DNA from: Nymphaea colorata
Taxonomy: Eukaryota > Streptophyta > Magnoliopsida > Nymphaeales > Nymphaeaceae
Direction: 5' to 3'
Length of the DNA stretch: 64,000 nt
Assembly (NCBI RefSeq): GCF_008831285.2
Contig: NC_045148.1
Coordinates: 2,668,001 to 2,732,000, forward strand
Positions 47,262 through 60,500 of the stretch are shown in pieces (positions within the stretch are counted from its first letter, which is position 1; every line of letters begins with the position of its first letter). The position numbers and the translations under genes are program-made. The notes beneath the pieces are model-generated. The model searched no databases, was not told where the DNA came from, and saw only the letters and a program-made list of their open reading frames with translations.

Positions 47262-50200
47262 ATGACTACCCTGGAGGAGCTTCAGGCATACGATCTCATT
47301 GAATGTACATTACTTATGGGTTCTCATGTTACTAGAGTGTTGTTTGATGGAGGGACAACTCATTTTTTCATATATAGTTGGTTTGCTACTTTACTAGAAG
47401 TGTCGGCTAAAATGTTATCATATGTCTTCAAAGTGGTCAGCCCTATGCATGCAAAAGATTCATCAGCATCACTAGAATTTACCAAATACGGATATAAAAA
47501 TCCATCAGCATCACTTGCCTGCACAGTTGGTAATTATTAATCTTAGTTGGTTCAATGTTCTGTTGGGCATTGATTGACTATATGTGCATTAGGCCAATAT
47601 AGATTAGAGAAAGAAGCAGATACAATTGTTGACTCATGAGATGCAGCTTCTAGAATTCTAAACTCAAAATACTAGTCAAACTAACAAGATAATGGTATAG
47701 GCACTAAAGGCCAAATGATTGTTAGAAAAAAAAGGAGTATTGCGTTCTCAGTCAATGTATTGACCAGTGAGACTAAGTAGATAAAGCTCGAAGATGTAGC
47801 CATTGTAAGTGAATATCTCGATATCTTTCTTGAAGAGTTAACGACTTTGCCTCCAACAAAGGAAATTGAGTTCAAAATAGAGTTGTTATCAAGGACAAGT
47901 CCCATTTCTAAAACATCATACCGTATGGAACCAATAGAGCTAGAAGAATTAAAGAAACAACTATATGAGCTCTTAGATATGGGCTTCATTCAACCCAATG
48001 TGTCACCTTGGCGAACACCCATATTATTTCTTAAGAAGGATGAGATGATGTGCTTATGTATAGATTACTGCATGTTGAATCAGGTCACCATCAAGAATAA
48101 ATATATGTTTTCTCAAATTGAAGACTTGTTTGATCAGCTCAAGAATGCAAAAGTGTTTTCCAAGATTGACCTTAGAACATGCTATCGTCAGCTTTTGATA
48201 CTGAAAGAAGATGTTGCTAAGATAGGTTTTTGAACTAAATATGGGTACTATAAATTTAAGGTCATGCCTTTTGGGTTGGCCAATGCTTCTGCAACGTTTA
48301 TGGACCTCATAAATCGAGTTCTCCAAGACTACTTGGATTGTTTTGTTATTGTATTTGTAGATGACATTTTGGCATATTTCAATAATGAGGTAGAACACAA
48401 GGACCACCTTAGGAGTGTGTTGGAGATTTTGTACAAATATAAGTTATACGCTAAGTACACAAAATGTGAGTTTTGGCTAGAGAAGGTAAACTTTCTTGAT
48501 CATGTATATCGAAGGATGGAGTTTTTGTAGATCCTGCTACAGTGTCAGCAGTATAGGACTGGAGGATGCCATGCAGCATAACTGAGGTTAAAACTTCTTG
48601 GGATTAGCATGATACTATCACAAGTTTATACACAACTTTGCAAAAATAGCTATGCATAAGACTTAACTATTAAGAAAATGAGTGAAGTTCATTTGTAATG
48701 AGGAGTACGAGAATAATTTCCAAACTTTAAAGGACAGGTTTACCATTGCACCTATCTTGATGCTTTTATCTGGTAATTCTGGATTTGTAGTGTACACCGA
48801 TGGATTGGGAATCTATTATGGTTGTGTATTGATGCAACATGGTCATATGGTGGCTTACGCATCTAGACAGTTGAATAATCATGACAAGCATTATCTCACT
48901 CATGATTTGGAATTGAGAACAACATTGTTCGCATTGAAAATATAGAGGCACTATCTCTATGGGGCTGTGTTCGAGGTATTTACAGACCACAAGTCATTAA
49001 AGTACATATTCTCTCAAAAGGATCTCAATTCGTGATTGAGTACTTAAAGGATTATGATTTCAAAATATCATCTCATCTAAGAAAAGCGAATGTGGTGGCT
49101 GATGCTTTGAGTAGACAAGCAGAGACAATGATGTGCAATATGATGAATTACTATTGGACATTATTGTAAGAAGTGATAGCAAGACAACCTTACCTATGCG
49201 ATGATAACAAACCTACTATGATTGCTTATATACAGTACGCATTGTTAGATGAATTTATATTGAAGCAACAGGAAAACCATGATTTTGCTTAAAATACAGG
49301 CGAAAGTAAGAAGGTAGATTTCCCTTGGTATCAGGATGAGGATGGTTCTTTGTGGTTTTGACAAAATTTGTGTGTCCCTAGAGATGAAGGGGTGAAACAT
49401 TAGTTGTTTAACTAAATTTTTCATACACCCTAACAGTACAAAGATGTTTCAGGATATAAAAAGAAATTATTGGTGGCCTAGGACGAAGCTTGAAATTACA
49501 CAATATCTGGCAAAATGCTTAGTTTGCTAGTGAGTCAAAGTAGAACATCAGTAGCCAAGAGGCTTGTTGCATAGAGTAGATATTCTAGTGTGGAAATAGG
49601 AGGACATCATGATGAATTTCATGGTAGGTTTGCCTCACACAAAGAGACTGCATGATGCCATATGGGTGATTGTTAATCAGCTTACAAAATTGGCTTATTT
49701 TCAACCAATCAAAATCAATCAGTCATTGGAAAGTCTCACAGAGTTATATATCAGCAAGATAGTGAAATTGCATGGAGTTCCAAAGTCTATTATAGCATAT
49801 CGATATCCATGTTTTACCTCTAAATTTTGAGAGAATTGCAAAGGGCATTTTTGTACTAAGCTTAAGTTGAACCACAACATTCCACCCTCCGACTCTCTGA
49901 CTGATGGACAATCTGAGAGGACCATCAAGATCTTAGAGAACATGCTACATGTTTGTGTTCTAGACTGAAAAGGAGAATGAGATTAGCATGTGAAATTCAT
50001 AGAGTTTGCATATAATAATAGCTATCACTCTAGCATTGGGATGTAACCTTTCGAGGCATTATATGGAAGGCCTTGCAAATCGCCAACTTGTTGGACTAAA
50101 TGGGTGATAGTAAGATCGAAAAACCTTTGGTTTTGCAGCATTACATTAACCAAGTCCAGTTGATAAGGAAGAAACTATTGACCACTCAGAGTAAACAAAA

Positions 50201-50640
50201 GAGTTATGCTAACATTCAGCATAGAGTTTTGGCATTTGAGGTTGGTGATCATGTGCTTTTAAAAATCTCACCTACTAAGAGCGTTTTTTTATTCGGGATT
50301 AAGGAGAAGTTAAGCATGAGGTTTATTGGATCTTTTGAAATATTAGAGAAAGTTAGAGAGGTAGCGTACAGATTGGCAATACCATTAGAGTTGAGTCATG
50401 TTCACGATGTTTTCACATCGATATGCTTTAGAAGTCCATTCTAAATCCTACACATGTGATTGATTTTCAAAGTATTCAAGTGCAATATGATTTGACGATG
50501 AAAGAAAAACCTATTAAAATTGTGGATCAGAGAGAACAAGTGTTTCACACTAAGAGAATTCTTGGATTGAAGGAGAGCACGTAGGAGTTCAAGGCTGATA
50601 TGAAAAAGAAGTACCTGCACTTATTCCCACATTGAGGTAT
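47262..50640 (+). pseudogene. Decayed pol of the Tekay-like element
   Basis: Protease is at about 47310-47400 (RVLFDGGTTHFFIYSWF). Reverse transcriptase spans 47847-48525 ([56 protein letters not shown], with the active-site V-D-D retained), broken by a stop at 48232. RNase H is at 48720-49120 (FVVYTDGLGIYYGCVLMQ; FTDHKSLKYIF). The integrase zinc region is at about 49400-49540, and its core at 49609-49970 (WVIVNQLTKLAYF has N in place of the first catalytic D; IAYRYPCFTSKF replaces S-D-R-D..F). The C-terminal GPY-like part lies at 50230-50400 (RFIGSFEILEKVREVAYRLA), then the tail to about 50635. More than ten stops or shifts. Confidence 0.8.
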
Positions 50641-50683
50641 GTTTTAAATTTCAAAGAAAAATTTTTATTTAAGATTGGTAGGA

Positions 50684-53600
50684 TGTAACATGTGACACTT
50701 TTGTGAGCATGACGGGCCTGGATTAGTGTCTAGACCAAGACCCATGTTGCACCAGCATGAAGAGGCCTAATGTCAAGGGATCACTCTCCCTCTTTTGTTG
50801 CTCTAGATTCAGCACAGAGGAATAGAGGCAGAAGAAGAAGCAATAGAAGAAGAAGAAGTGAAGGAGAAGAGTACAGTGGAGGTTGGGGAGAAGGAGGAGA
50901 CACATAGCAACAGGTTAGCCATTCTCCCCCTTTCTTTTTCTTTCCCCCTCTCAATCTAGTCTCCCCCACTTGAACTCTCACACTTTTTCTGCTCTTCCTC
51001 TCTCGTACTCCTGAGTTCTCTCACACTCTCTCCTTCTTTTGCCCCCACTCCTTTGTCTACTGCTCACACTCTCTTATGATTTCTCTCTTACTCTCCTTAG
51101 TTCTCCTAAGCTTTGTTGCCCTCTCTCTCTCTTGTTTGTATTGTCTCTCTCACCCACTCTGTGGCTCTCTCACTCTCCCCATCACACTTGACTCTCTTAC
51201 TTGCTCCTTCAATCGGACCCTCTCTCAGCTCCCTTCCTTTCGTCTGATTCCTCTCTATCCTGGCCTTTCCCTCTCAACTAAATGTTATCTCTATTTGTGA
51301 GTTGTTCACTCTCACTCTCTTTATTGTCATTTGGGAATTGGTAGCTTGGAGAACACGTTTTACCCTTTTTCTAGCATATAGGGAGGTGGGGGGGGGGGTA
51401 GTTGTGGGTGACAACAGTGTACTGTAGTTTGCGTTGGCGGCTTGCTGTGCATTCAGAGTGGTTGCAGCGAATGATGATTATAGTTTGAGCACTGTGAGGG
51501 GGGTATGCATAGTCAAACAAGCCTAATTTTACTAGATTTTTTCCCTAAGTATGTATATTATCTTTTTACATGATGGGTTAATATTTGAAGCAGTTAGAGA
51601 GCACAATAAAGACTATGATAATCTTAGGAAGGTTTTAGGACCGTTTTAATGGACTATTAATGCACGTTATTATTGATAAAAATATGTCAGTTGCTTATGG
51701 GGAAAGAGTACTTATGTTGGTTTGCATGTGAAATTATAATTTAAAAAATGACGGACCATGTAAGTTATTAGGGTTCAGACGTACGTTTAGGTGTGATGAA
51801 AATCTTGTTTATGTTCATTTGATTAACTTTATGCTTGTACTAGTGAGCTAGTGCCATTGTCATTGAATTCACGAAAGAAAAGCATGATTTCTGGGACGAC
51901 ACATCAATTAAAAAAGTAAGTTGAGAAACATACTATTAATAGGTTGAATCGTGGACTTAGAGTTTAAATCATTTGGTCACAATTTCGAAAAGATGAAAAA
52001 AACTTGTTGGAGGGTTATATGGGCCTATTCTACCTTTTGGCACCCTCTTGAAATGATAACCTATGACTCAATGATCCTATTTCTTACCTAAATAGATTTT
52101 AGAGCGAAGTGGATAGAAAAAGTTATTGCTTTGTATTTTTATAGTAAATCAGGTACATCGAGCAGACCTTGAGCGATAGGATCTAAAGCATGAAGCGATT
52201 TTGGGTTTTTGTGAAGACATGTGACTGGTATTGTGGCATTTCAGGTGAATCCCTACTTGTCGCCAAATATGGAGTATGTGTTATGTTTTCAAGTGTTTTG
52301 AGGATCGCTGGATCCTATGATTGTGTTTTTGTCTTAATAATGTGTGAGATACGACATGTCTCTTGACATATGAATGTAAGTATGAAATTGATTGATTGTT
52401 ATGAATGTAAGTATGAAACTGATTGATTGTGTCGATTAGTTGTCTTTACAAACCCTCTGATGGCATATGCATGCTGGAAGTTATAATTGCTTAGGACATA
52501 TTATGCGGGTATTGAGTCGAGTTCTTCTTTGACCCTGATTATGTATGAGCATCCTAACATGATATTTGCATAGAACAACTACGAGCCAATAATGAATCGA
52601 GACTATTATTGGTGATTCGGCTAAGTTTTTGTATGAAGTGATTGTTATGGTTTGACTATTGTGATTGTTATGAGGTTTTCGTCATTGGGCAGTGATCGAT
52701 TGAATGGAATTAACATGGTAGAAATGCCCATAAAGTGTGATCTGGCTAGTTAAGAGTATTGATTGAATGTGTGACCTTTCCTAAGAAGCCAATTTAGGGT
52801 CAGATTGCACTCGTGAAGTAAACCAACCTTGTGTGCTAACTAATCCTATTATGAATGTGCTTTCATAATGATGAATTAAGAAAAAATTATTGATTAGAAG
52901 CCAATGGGTTATGAAAATATGTTTGGGATACATTATGCCCTCGCCACTGGTCTTGTCCGCTCAGAGTACAAGCAATGCAAGGCTTCAGGATATTGCTGTA
53001 TGATGTGCCAACTCTCCGTAGAATTCACACATCCTTGATTGATTGCTCTACCACTACAGCATGAATGGATCTGTATTGTTTTGGACTGCCAGGGAGTTGT
53101 CTCCCGACTATTGGTCACTCGTGGTGTGCATACGCCTGTGTTTTGCACCCACAGGAGTAGTCAGTTCACTAAATCGAATATAAATGAAATGATTGTGAAT
53201 GAAGTCAATGTACATGAATTGAATAAGACTAATAAGTGTGTTGATTATGAGTATTGAACAATCCCTATATATTGTGGAATATGTGAGTGACTACCATGAC
53301 AAGGTATATGATTGCACATGTGTGTTATGATATCATAGTGATTATATTCTCTCTATGTTATATTTCATATTTGAGCCCTTGCCTTACATGGTTAGAGATT
53401 TATCTGGTTTGTCGTCATACTGCGAAGCCTCAACTTTTTGTTGTTTAACTTTTTTTAGGTTTTGGTGGATCCCAAGCAAGCAGGTTGAACAGATGGATCC
53501 ACTCACATCCTACTAGAGAGATTTGAGGTGTATTGTCGTGCCGACACATCATGTTTTCTTTCATTGATGTTTTGTTTTGGTTTTGACATTAATGTTTTGT

Positions 53601-53792
53601 TTTAGGAACATTTTTGTTATGAGTGACATCGATAAATGTGAAGTCATCTTGTATGAACTGATTTTGATACATAAATGGATTATTTGTCCCACCGTCATTT
53701 TGATTCACATAGATTCATTTTGATTATTGTGTTTATCACACCTTGACGTGTTATATCGAAAAAATTGGGGGTTAAAAAGTCACTTTGTGATA
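50684..53792 (+). repeat. 3' LTR of the Tekay-like element
   Basis: Begins TGTAACATGTGACACTT after a degenerate polypurine stretch (AAGATTGGTAGGA) and ends TTGTGATA before TSD AATAA. It lacks the TRIM found in the 5' LTR. Confidence 0.85.
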
Positions 53793-53797
53793 AATAA

Positions 53798-54190
53798 AGT
53801 ATTTTATTTGAGTATGTATGTGTGTTGATTGAAAGTTATTCTTCATGCATGTTTCCTATGGATTCAACTCTTGCTCATTGATCATTGAGAGTTAATGAAA
53901 TTGGTTTGCTAATGCATGCACTCAAAGGTTTCTTAAAGATAAAATCTTTTAAAGAGAGATTTGCATGAAAAACTGCATCATCATTTATTTAGTTTTTTCT
54001 CTAGCACCCACCCATCCTAGGCGGCATTCCTAATTAAAGTAATTTCTTATCTAAATTACATGCATCATGTGCCACATAAGTTCAGATGCATACCATATCA
54101 TCTATGGTAGCACATCATGGATCCATACATGCATGCATAACATCATATCTTACATAAAATGTGTATAGTATATAGTCATGTATGCATATA

Positions 54191-54221
<31 letters not shown>

Positions 54222-57200
54222 GAGAGAGAGAGAGAGTAGAATTTATACATCATATATGCAATACTTCATCACATCATGTCCTCACCTACATGTACGTCAC
54301 ATGCATTCATGCACCACATGACATCCATCTCGTGCATCCATCACCTTTCATCATTTATAACATACATACATATCTGCACACTCATGCATTTACATTCATA
54401 TATCATACACATGTCACACAAAGCATGTGGTTAGCTCTATTTATCACCATATCACTTCTGCATTATATCATCCTATGAGGGATGTCACTTTAAGATGATA
54501 TTTATCAATTTCATGACATTCATTTATTTAGATGCATTGTGATCATGAATAAGGTTTATCTATGTGTCATCTTCATTAGGTTTGGATAGGGTGGATACAT
54601 ATTAGGTTGGTTTGCAATTTGTTAGTATTTTAATCTATTGATTTTATGTTTTTATCTTGTTAGAGTTGTGTTCAGACATGTTTCAATCGAGTTTTAGTCA
54701 TTATGTGAGTCATTGTTAGGCTAAACTTACCTATATTATGCAAAATCTCATTTTAAAGGTAATTCACTTCATCTCTATGAAAACTGGAACTTTACTGATT
54801 TAGTGAAATGAACTTTGATGGGCAAATAAATGAATTTTGAATTGAAATTTTTATGAGATTTGCGCCAATACGTCTAGAGTTCCCAGCTTTTTGTGGAACT
54901 TGGATATCATTTTGGTATAGTTTGAGTAACCAACTAGTTTTTATAAGGTTACATAATTCAGGCTGGGCATAATTTAATATTTTTCTTCATTAGAATGATA
55001 ATGTCATTAAAATATAACTAATTTTTCAATCCGATAAAATTTGTTGTCTTCTTGATGTGTTAGCTTTCCAATAACATTGATGTTACAAGAATTGGGTGTC
55101 ATTTTCCCTCTAAAGGTCTCAAGCAAATTATAAAACACTATCTACAAATGCTTATTGCAAAATACAAGATTACTTTATTCTTAGCTAGACTCTCACTATT
55201 CACTTGCTTAGACCCGAGATGTAACTCTTAGATTAGTTTAAGGATTATATGCTAATTATATTAGGGTGAGGAGATTTGATGAGATCTTTAAAGTTCAATT
55301 CTTATCTTGACATTTTAGATTGTGTTTTCATGTTTTCATAGTTCTTTTCTGATTTTTTTGATACTCCATATTCTAACTTTAACATGTATTATGTGCCATA
55401 ATTGTGGCCAAGTTAGCTGCTCCAATGTTTTATAAATCATGGCTTTGACACATAATCTTCATGCACTGATCAGTGGGGATTGTCTTATGATTAATTTGAT
55501 TTTGATGCATTTGGTTCTATAATTGAGCATTCATTGATTGTAATGTTATTATCTTTTGTTGAACAACTCTCTTTCTCAATTGATAAGGTTGAATTATGAT
55601 CATATAATTCTATAGTACATTTTCATCATGTCTTCTATTGGTTCAACCCTTAACATTGCATGAGAATTCGGAAATTTTTGGTTGATGTGTGACTTTCAAT
55701 GTTTTAAAATGCCAATCTTTTGGATATTTATTTCAAGCAGGAATCACATAAAAAACATCTTACAAAAAATTGAAAAAAATATATATGAATTTTTGTTGTT
55801 TTTATATTTTTATTTTGATATATTTTGCTTTGAGAGGTATAATTTTATAATTTACCTATCTAAGTTAATGTTTTCTATTTAGAGATGGTGATTTGATAAT
55901 TATGGGGAAAAATTACACATAAAAAATTGGGTGATCATTTGTTATTCACCCAAAAGATGAAACTACTTGTTGAGAAGTTGGTGGTGATTGTATATTCAGG
56001 TAAGCATCCTAGATCAGCTCTCCCTAGAATAGGAGTGAAACTAATTAACTTAGGATGATTTCTTTGTCCACAGTTTTCAAGAAAACTTACAATTTCATTG
56101 TATGCGATACAAGCAAATCAATGATTTCACCAATAATGTAGTAAAGATCTGAGTTTTCCAACATATTCATGTTTTTGTATATGAAGAAGAAGTGGAGCAA
56201 TCTAATCATCATTTGACAAGTGAATTTGTCTTAGATATGCTGATAGTAGGTAGAGAAATATTGTATCATGTGGATGCATAGATATCAGGATTTATATTTT
56301 TGCATACTTTGCTTTATGGTCCTTGGCTCATTGAGTTCATTATTGTAAGATTTTTTGTGCCAAGTGCATATTTCATGGCCCACTTCCTAAACCATGTTAG
56401 GTAGAGTCATAATATTTGGAACTCTAGAGAAAATATAGTATGCACAAAACCTTATATCTAAGGTTTTCATTCTTCATTAGTGGACCAATAATAGAAAATT
56501 TTCACAAAATATAACTTCATTGATGATGATGTCTAATCTGCATGACATTGCAGGCTATGCATGCCAAGGAAAAATATCACTTTTAGTTGATCTATTATGA
56601 TAATTTTATAAGAATTATAGTTTAGAATGGAAAACATGAAATGCCATATTGGTTTTACAATGTTATTGGTTTGTCAATTATTTCATATGCATCTGCACTC
56701 ACATATTGACCAATCAATAACTTGCTGCAAGCATAAGTTACACATATGAAGTATGAACCAACGTTTTCAATCTCCTAACAAGTTTCTAATGGCCAAACAC
56801 CATCGATTATATTACAAAAAGAATTTTTGTTTATTTGGTTTAAACAAGTACAAAACCAAAAATTTCATAGGATTTCATTGGATTGTTTCAGTGTTCACAT
56901 TTTATTCAAGAAAGCTAATATACATGCAATCAAGCACTATCTAGGGGTTGTAGATAATAAATTCCATGTATAGTATAGATTGTAAATTCATACTTCATAT
57001 GTAATGAGGATACAAGCTTCTTGAGTATAAAGTGGGAAGAACAACTCTATTGCAAGAATTTATCTTGAGCCACATGATTAAAGTCTTATATGTCAATTGA
57101 AAAGGTAATAAATTAAATTTCCATGATTTTATTTGAAGAAGAAGAAAAATTATGCTTTGGCAGTCATTGGTTATCTCGTCAACCAATTCATGCTTAGAGG

Positions 57201-57551
57201 GAGATAGGATGAATACCTTCAATGTAAGGATACCATTTTTCTTGCTCGATGATATGATATATGCAAGCATTTTACTATCTTGTAACGTGGTTCACTACTC
57301 TTTCTGGTGATAGACAGAAAAAGCAAACCATCTCGCAAGGTTGAAAATTGCGAAGCTAGGTACTGGAGGGTCAACATGAGTCACATCATTACATCACTAA
57401 ACCATTTGGGAACAAGTAAATTAGCACTTGAAACACAATTTCCTTCCCTTGGGGAAGAGAGAGAGAGACCTTTACTCACTAGAAATGAAAATAGTTGAAA
57501 GACATTGGCTTTTCCAAGCAATGTATTATTATATTGCCATGTCTATGTTAT
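53798..57551. other. Intergenic sequence downstream of the laccase gene
   Basis: No gene is recognised. The part nearest 57.55 kb should include the laccase 3' UTR on the minus strand. A compound microsatellite lies at 54188-54236. Short plus-strand frames here (for example 55682-55882, 56753-56944) are AT-rich chance frames. Confidence 0.5.
54188..54236. repeat. Compound microsatellite (AT)n(AC)n(AG)n
   Basis: A run of AT dinucleotides, four AC units and about nine AG units follow each other without a break. Confidence 0.9.
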
Positions 57552-60500
57552 TCACTTATCAAATGGGTCTAACGTGTCATAGGTGGTTCCTGGTCCAATA
57601 ATTTTGTCTGAGCATTTAGGCATGTATGATGGAGGAGGGACCATGCTTGTTTCATTCGTTGGACCATCTTTCACTATAAATATTGCCGTCATTCCCCACG
57701 TAAAATGTCGTTCAAAGTGGCAATGTAGAAGCCAAACACCTATATATAGACAAAATAAAGTTATAGGAAAATATAAGCAACAACTATGAAAAAAAATAAC
57801 TACAAAAAAATCTTGACGTCAAACACATCAATACAACTTTCTAGAAAATTCTATGTCTAAATATGAGTCATTAAATTACTAAACAAGACATAGTTGCATA
57901 AATTCAAATTACCACAAATAGCATGTATATATATAATTTAGAACTGGGATTAGAACATGTCTAGTCACATATGTTTAACTTGTGCTAGTCTAACATTTTT
58001 GTAATCATGTTCAAATAAAAAATTTAGTGTAGTAATTTATGCCCTTATATCGTATTCTATTAATTTTTTTTTACTTGATGCACTATGTTGTTAGTATATT
58101 TGTTATATCATCTTTTAATAATATGATCTCCAAAAGAGATCCATGCTAGTGGGAGGCATTGTATATCTTTCATGTTTTGATTCTACAAATACATGTGTAA
58201 TTTATTTACTAACAAGGTTTTGTTAGATGAATCATGAGGTGAAACACATCAATACAACTTATTAGAAAATTCTATGTGTAAACATGAGACTTTAAATACT
58301 AAACAAAAGAGAGTTGCATAAATTCAAATTACACCACAAATAGCATGTATATATGTACCTTGGCACTAGGATTAGAACATGTCTAGTCACATAGATTTAA
58401 CTTGTGCTAGTCTAACATTTTCATAGTCATATTGAAATCAAAAAATTAGTGTAGCAATTTACACCTTTATATTGGTATTCTAGTAGCTTTTTTGGACATA
58501 AGGCACTACATTGTTAGGACATTTATCATATCATCTTTTACTACTGTGATCTCCAGAGGAGATCAATGCTAGTAGGAGACACCATATATCTTTCATGTTT
58601 TGATTCTACAAATGCATATGTAATTTATTTACTAACAAGATTTTGGATTCTAACAATTTTCCTGATTCATATATACTTCAATCTAGATAAAAATTCAAGC
58701 TAAATTTAATGCATTGACTATAATTTTATGGTCTCCATATGCATGTTTACTTATCTACCTTGTAAAATCATTTTTTGGTAATTCTAACTAACAGAATCAA
58801 GCCATCTAATGTGATCCAAGCAGGTATAGCATAGTCCACTGCTTGCATCATCTAATATGTTTCATATGAACATTTTAATGATATATGGAGGCCATATCCT
58901 TTAAAAAGATCAGCTTATATGACACAAAACTGATCTCAACCCATATCAGTTGATACAAACTAATAAGTTATTAAAATAATTTCACTATTTGTCTTATCTT
59001 TTGAGGTTGGTACATGTTGAATGTGTATCAAATGATGTGGTGTATCGTTTAGGATATTGGTATGAGATACGATCTGATTTTCACAACATTGGAATAGCAT
59101 GTCTAAATTTCATGAGATTTTAAGGTTCTTGTTCATAAATAGGTTGTTCTATAAGAAATCTTTTCTTTGCATTCCTATTATCATTTCAAGTAAATTGTAT
59201 TGAACATACAGTTTTAGTGCACATAATTAAAAAAGAGTTGAACAATTCGTGTTTGGCTATTCATATAAGTGCGTGCAAGTTAATAAGGAGTCCTATAAAT
59301 TCAAAGTAATATAACTAAAAGAAAAGAAATGCATCAATACCTGGATTATTTGCTCTGAAACGCAAAGCCGACCATCCTAAATATGGAACTGCAATTGTGT
59401 TTTCCAAAGGAGGATCAACCAAATTATAATTCAATGGGTCCTTCTCTGGATCAAAGTTCCCATAGCCTCGGCCAACCACATAAAAGTCATATCCATGCAA
59501 ATGCATGGGATGAGCATCTGATCTTAGTATGCTAGTTGCTTGAAAAACGAGCTCTATTGACTCATTATAGTTCAACGTCAACACTTTTGTTCCCATTTCT
59601 GGATAATAGAACTCTGATGGATAATCATCTGATGTAAAATTGAAAAGAACTGGTGGAAAGCTTGGAAAATCTGTTGTGTAGACATTCTTAATATTTCCAT
59701 AGTAGGCCTCTAAAATATCAATTGATGGGCTCACAAATGATATATTGTTTACACTAGAAGCAGATCTTGTCCCATTGATATTCCCACAGCTGTTATTTGG
59801 GCAAAGCCCAAGATTGATTGACAAAGTTAAGAACAATCTTCTGTCAATGTCCAATGGGACATCAACAGGGTGATCTTCTGATGCTAGGCTCCTTTCTCGC
59901 TTAGAGAATTCATATGATGCATGCATGTCATTGATTGATGGTAGATATGGAAAGGAAGGTGTGGTTTGTGAGGTGTTGAATCCATCATACTCAACTATTG
60001 CTGTAGTTATGTTGTTAGAAAGTTTCAGTGCATCATCGACAATGTAAGCACTAGAAGCTATATAATAAAGACCTTTAGGTTGGTTGGCATGTACGATAAT
60101 ATCCATTGTTTGTCCTGGGGATATCACAGCAGATTCACTATCAAAAGGCTTAAGATATGACCCATCTCTACCAACAATCCTAAGTGTATGATTTGCAATT
60201 GCAAAGAAAAGTGCATTCGTCATTGCACCATTGACTAGACGAATAAGATATGTCTTGCCTTGTTGGAATAAGAAACGAGTTGTTTCTGCAAAGAAGAGAA
60301 GAGGAAGAGGACAAGATATCAGTTAGATCGACAAACCCAAGGAGTAGAATTTTCTATATATGCTTCACAGTAGAAGAAAACAAGTAACTATTTTTTATAT
60401 TGAACAAAAAAATGCATCAAAGTCATTAGGAACACCCACTAATAGAACCATAAAGAACTTGCTTGTCTTTGATTTTACACTTGCAACTCTATCTCTTTCT

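Larger units (their letters stand above)
42510..53792 (+). mobile_element. Ty3/gypsy LTR retrotransposon, Tekay/Del chromovirus type, 11.3 kb
   Basis: The LTRs 42510-45891 and 50684-53792 both begin TGTAAC(G/A)TGTGACAC. The left one ends GTGTGACA and the right one TTGTGATA. A perfect 5-bp duplication AATAA borders the element (42505-42509 and 53793-53797). The primer site matches initiator Met-tRNA. Gag, protease, RT, RNase H and integrase are in gypsy order, and the pol C-terminus (KIVDQREQVFHTKRIL ... KKKYLHLFPH) resembles the shortened chromodomain tail of Tekay/Del elements. Many stops and mutated catalytic residues show it is dead. Confidence 0.85.
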
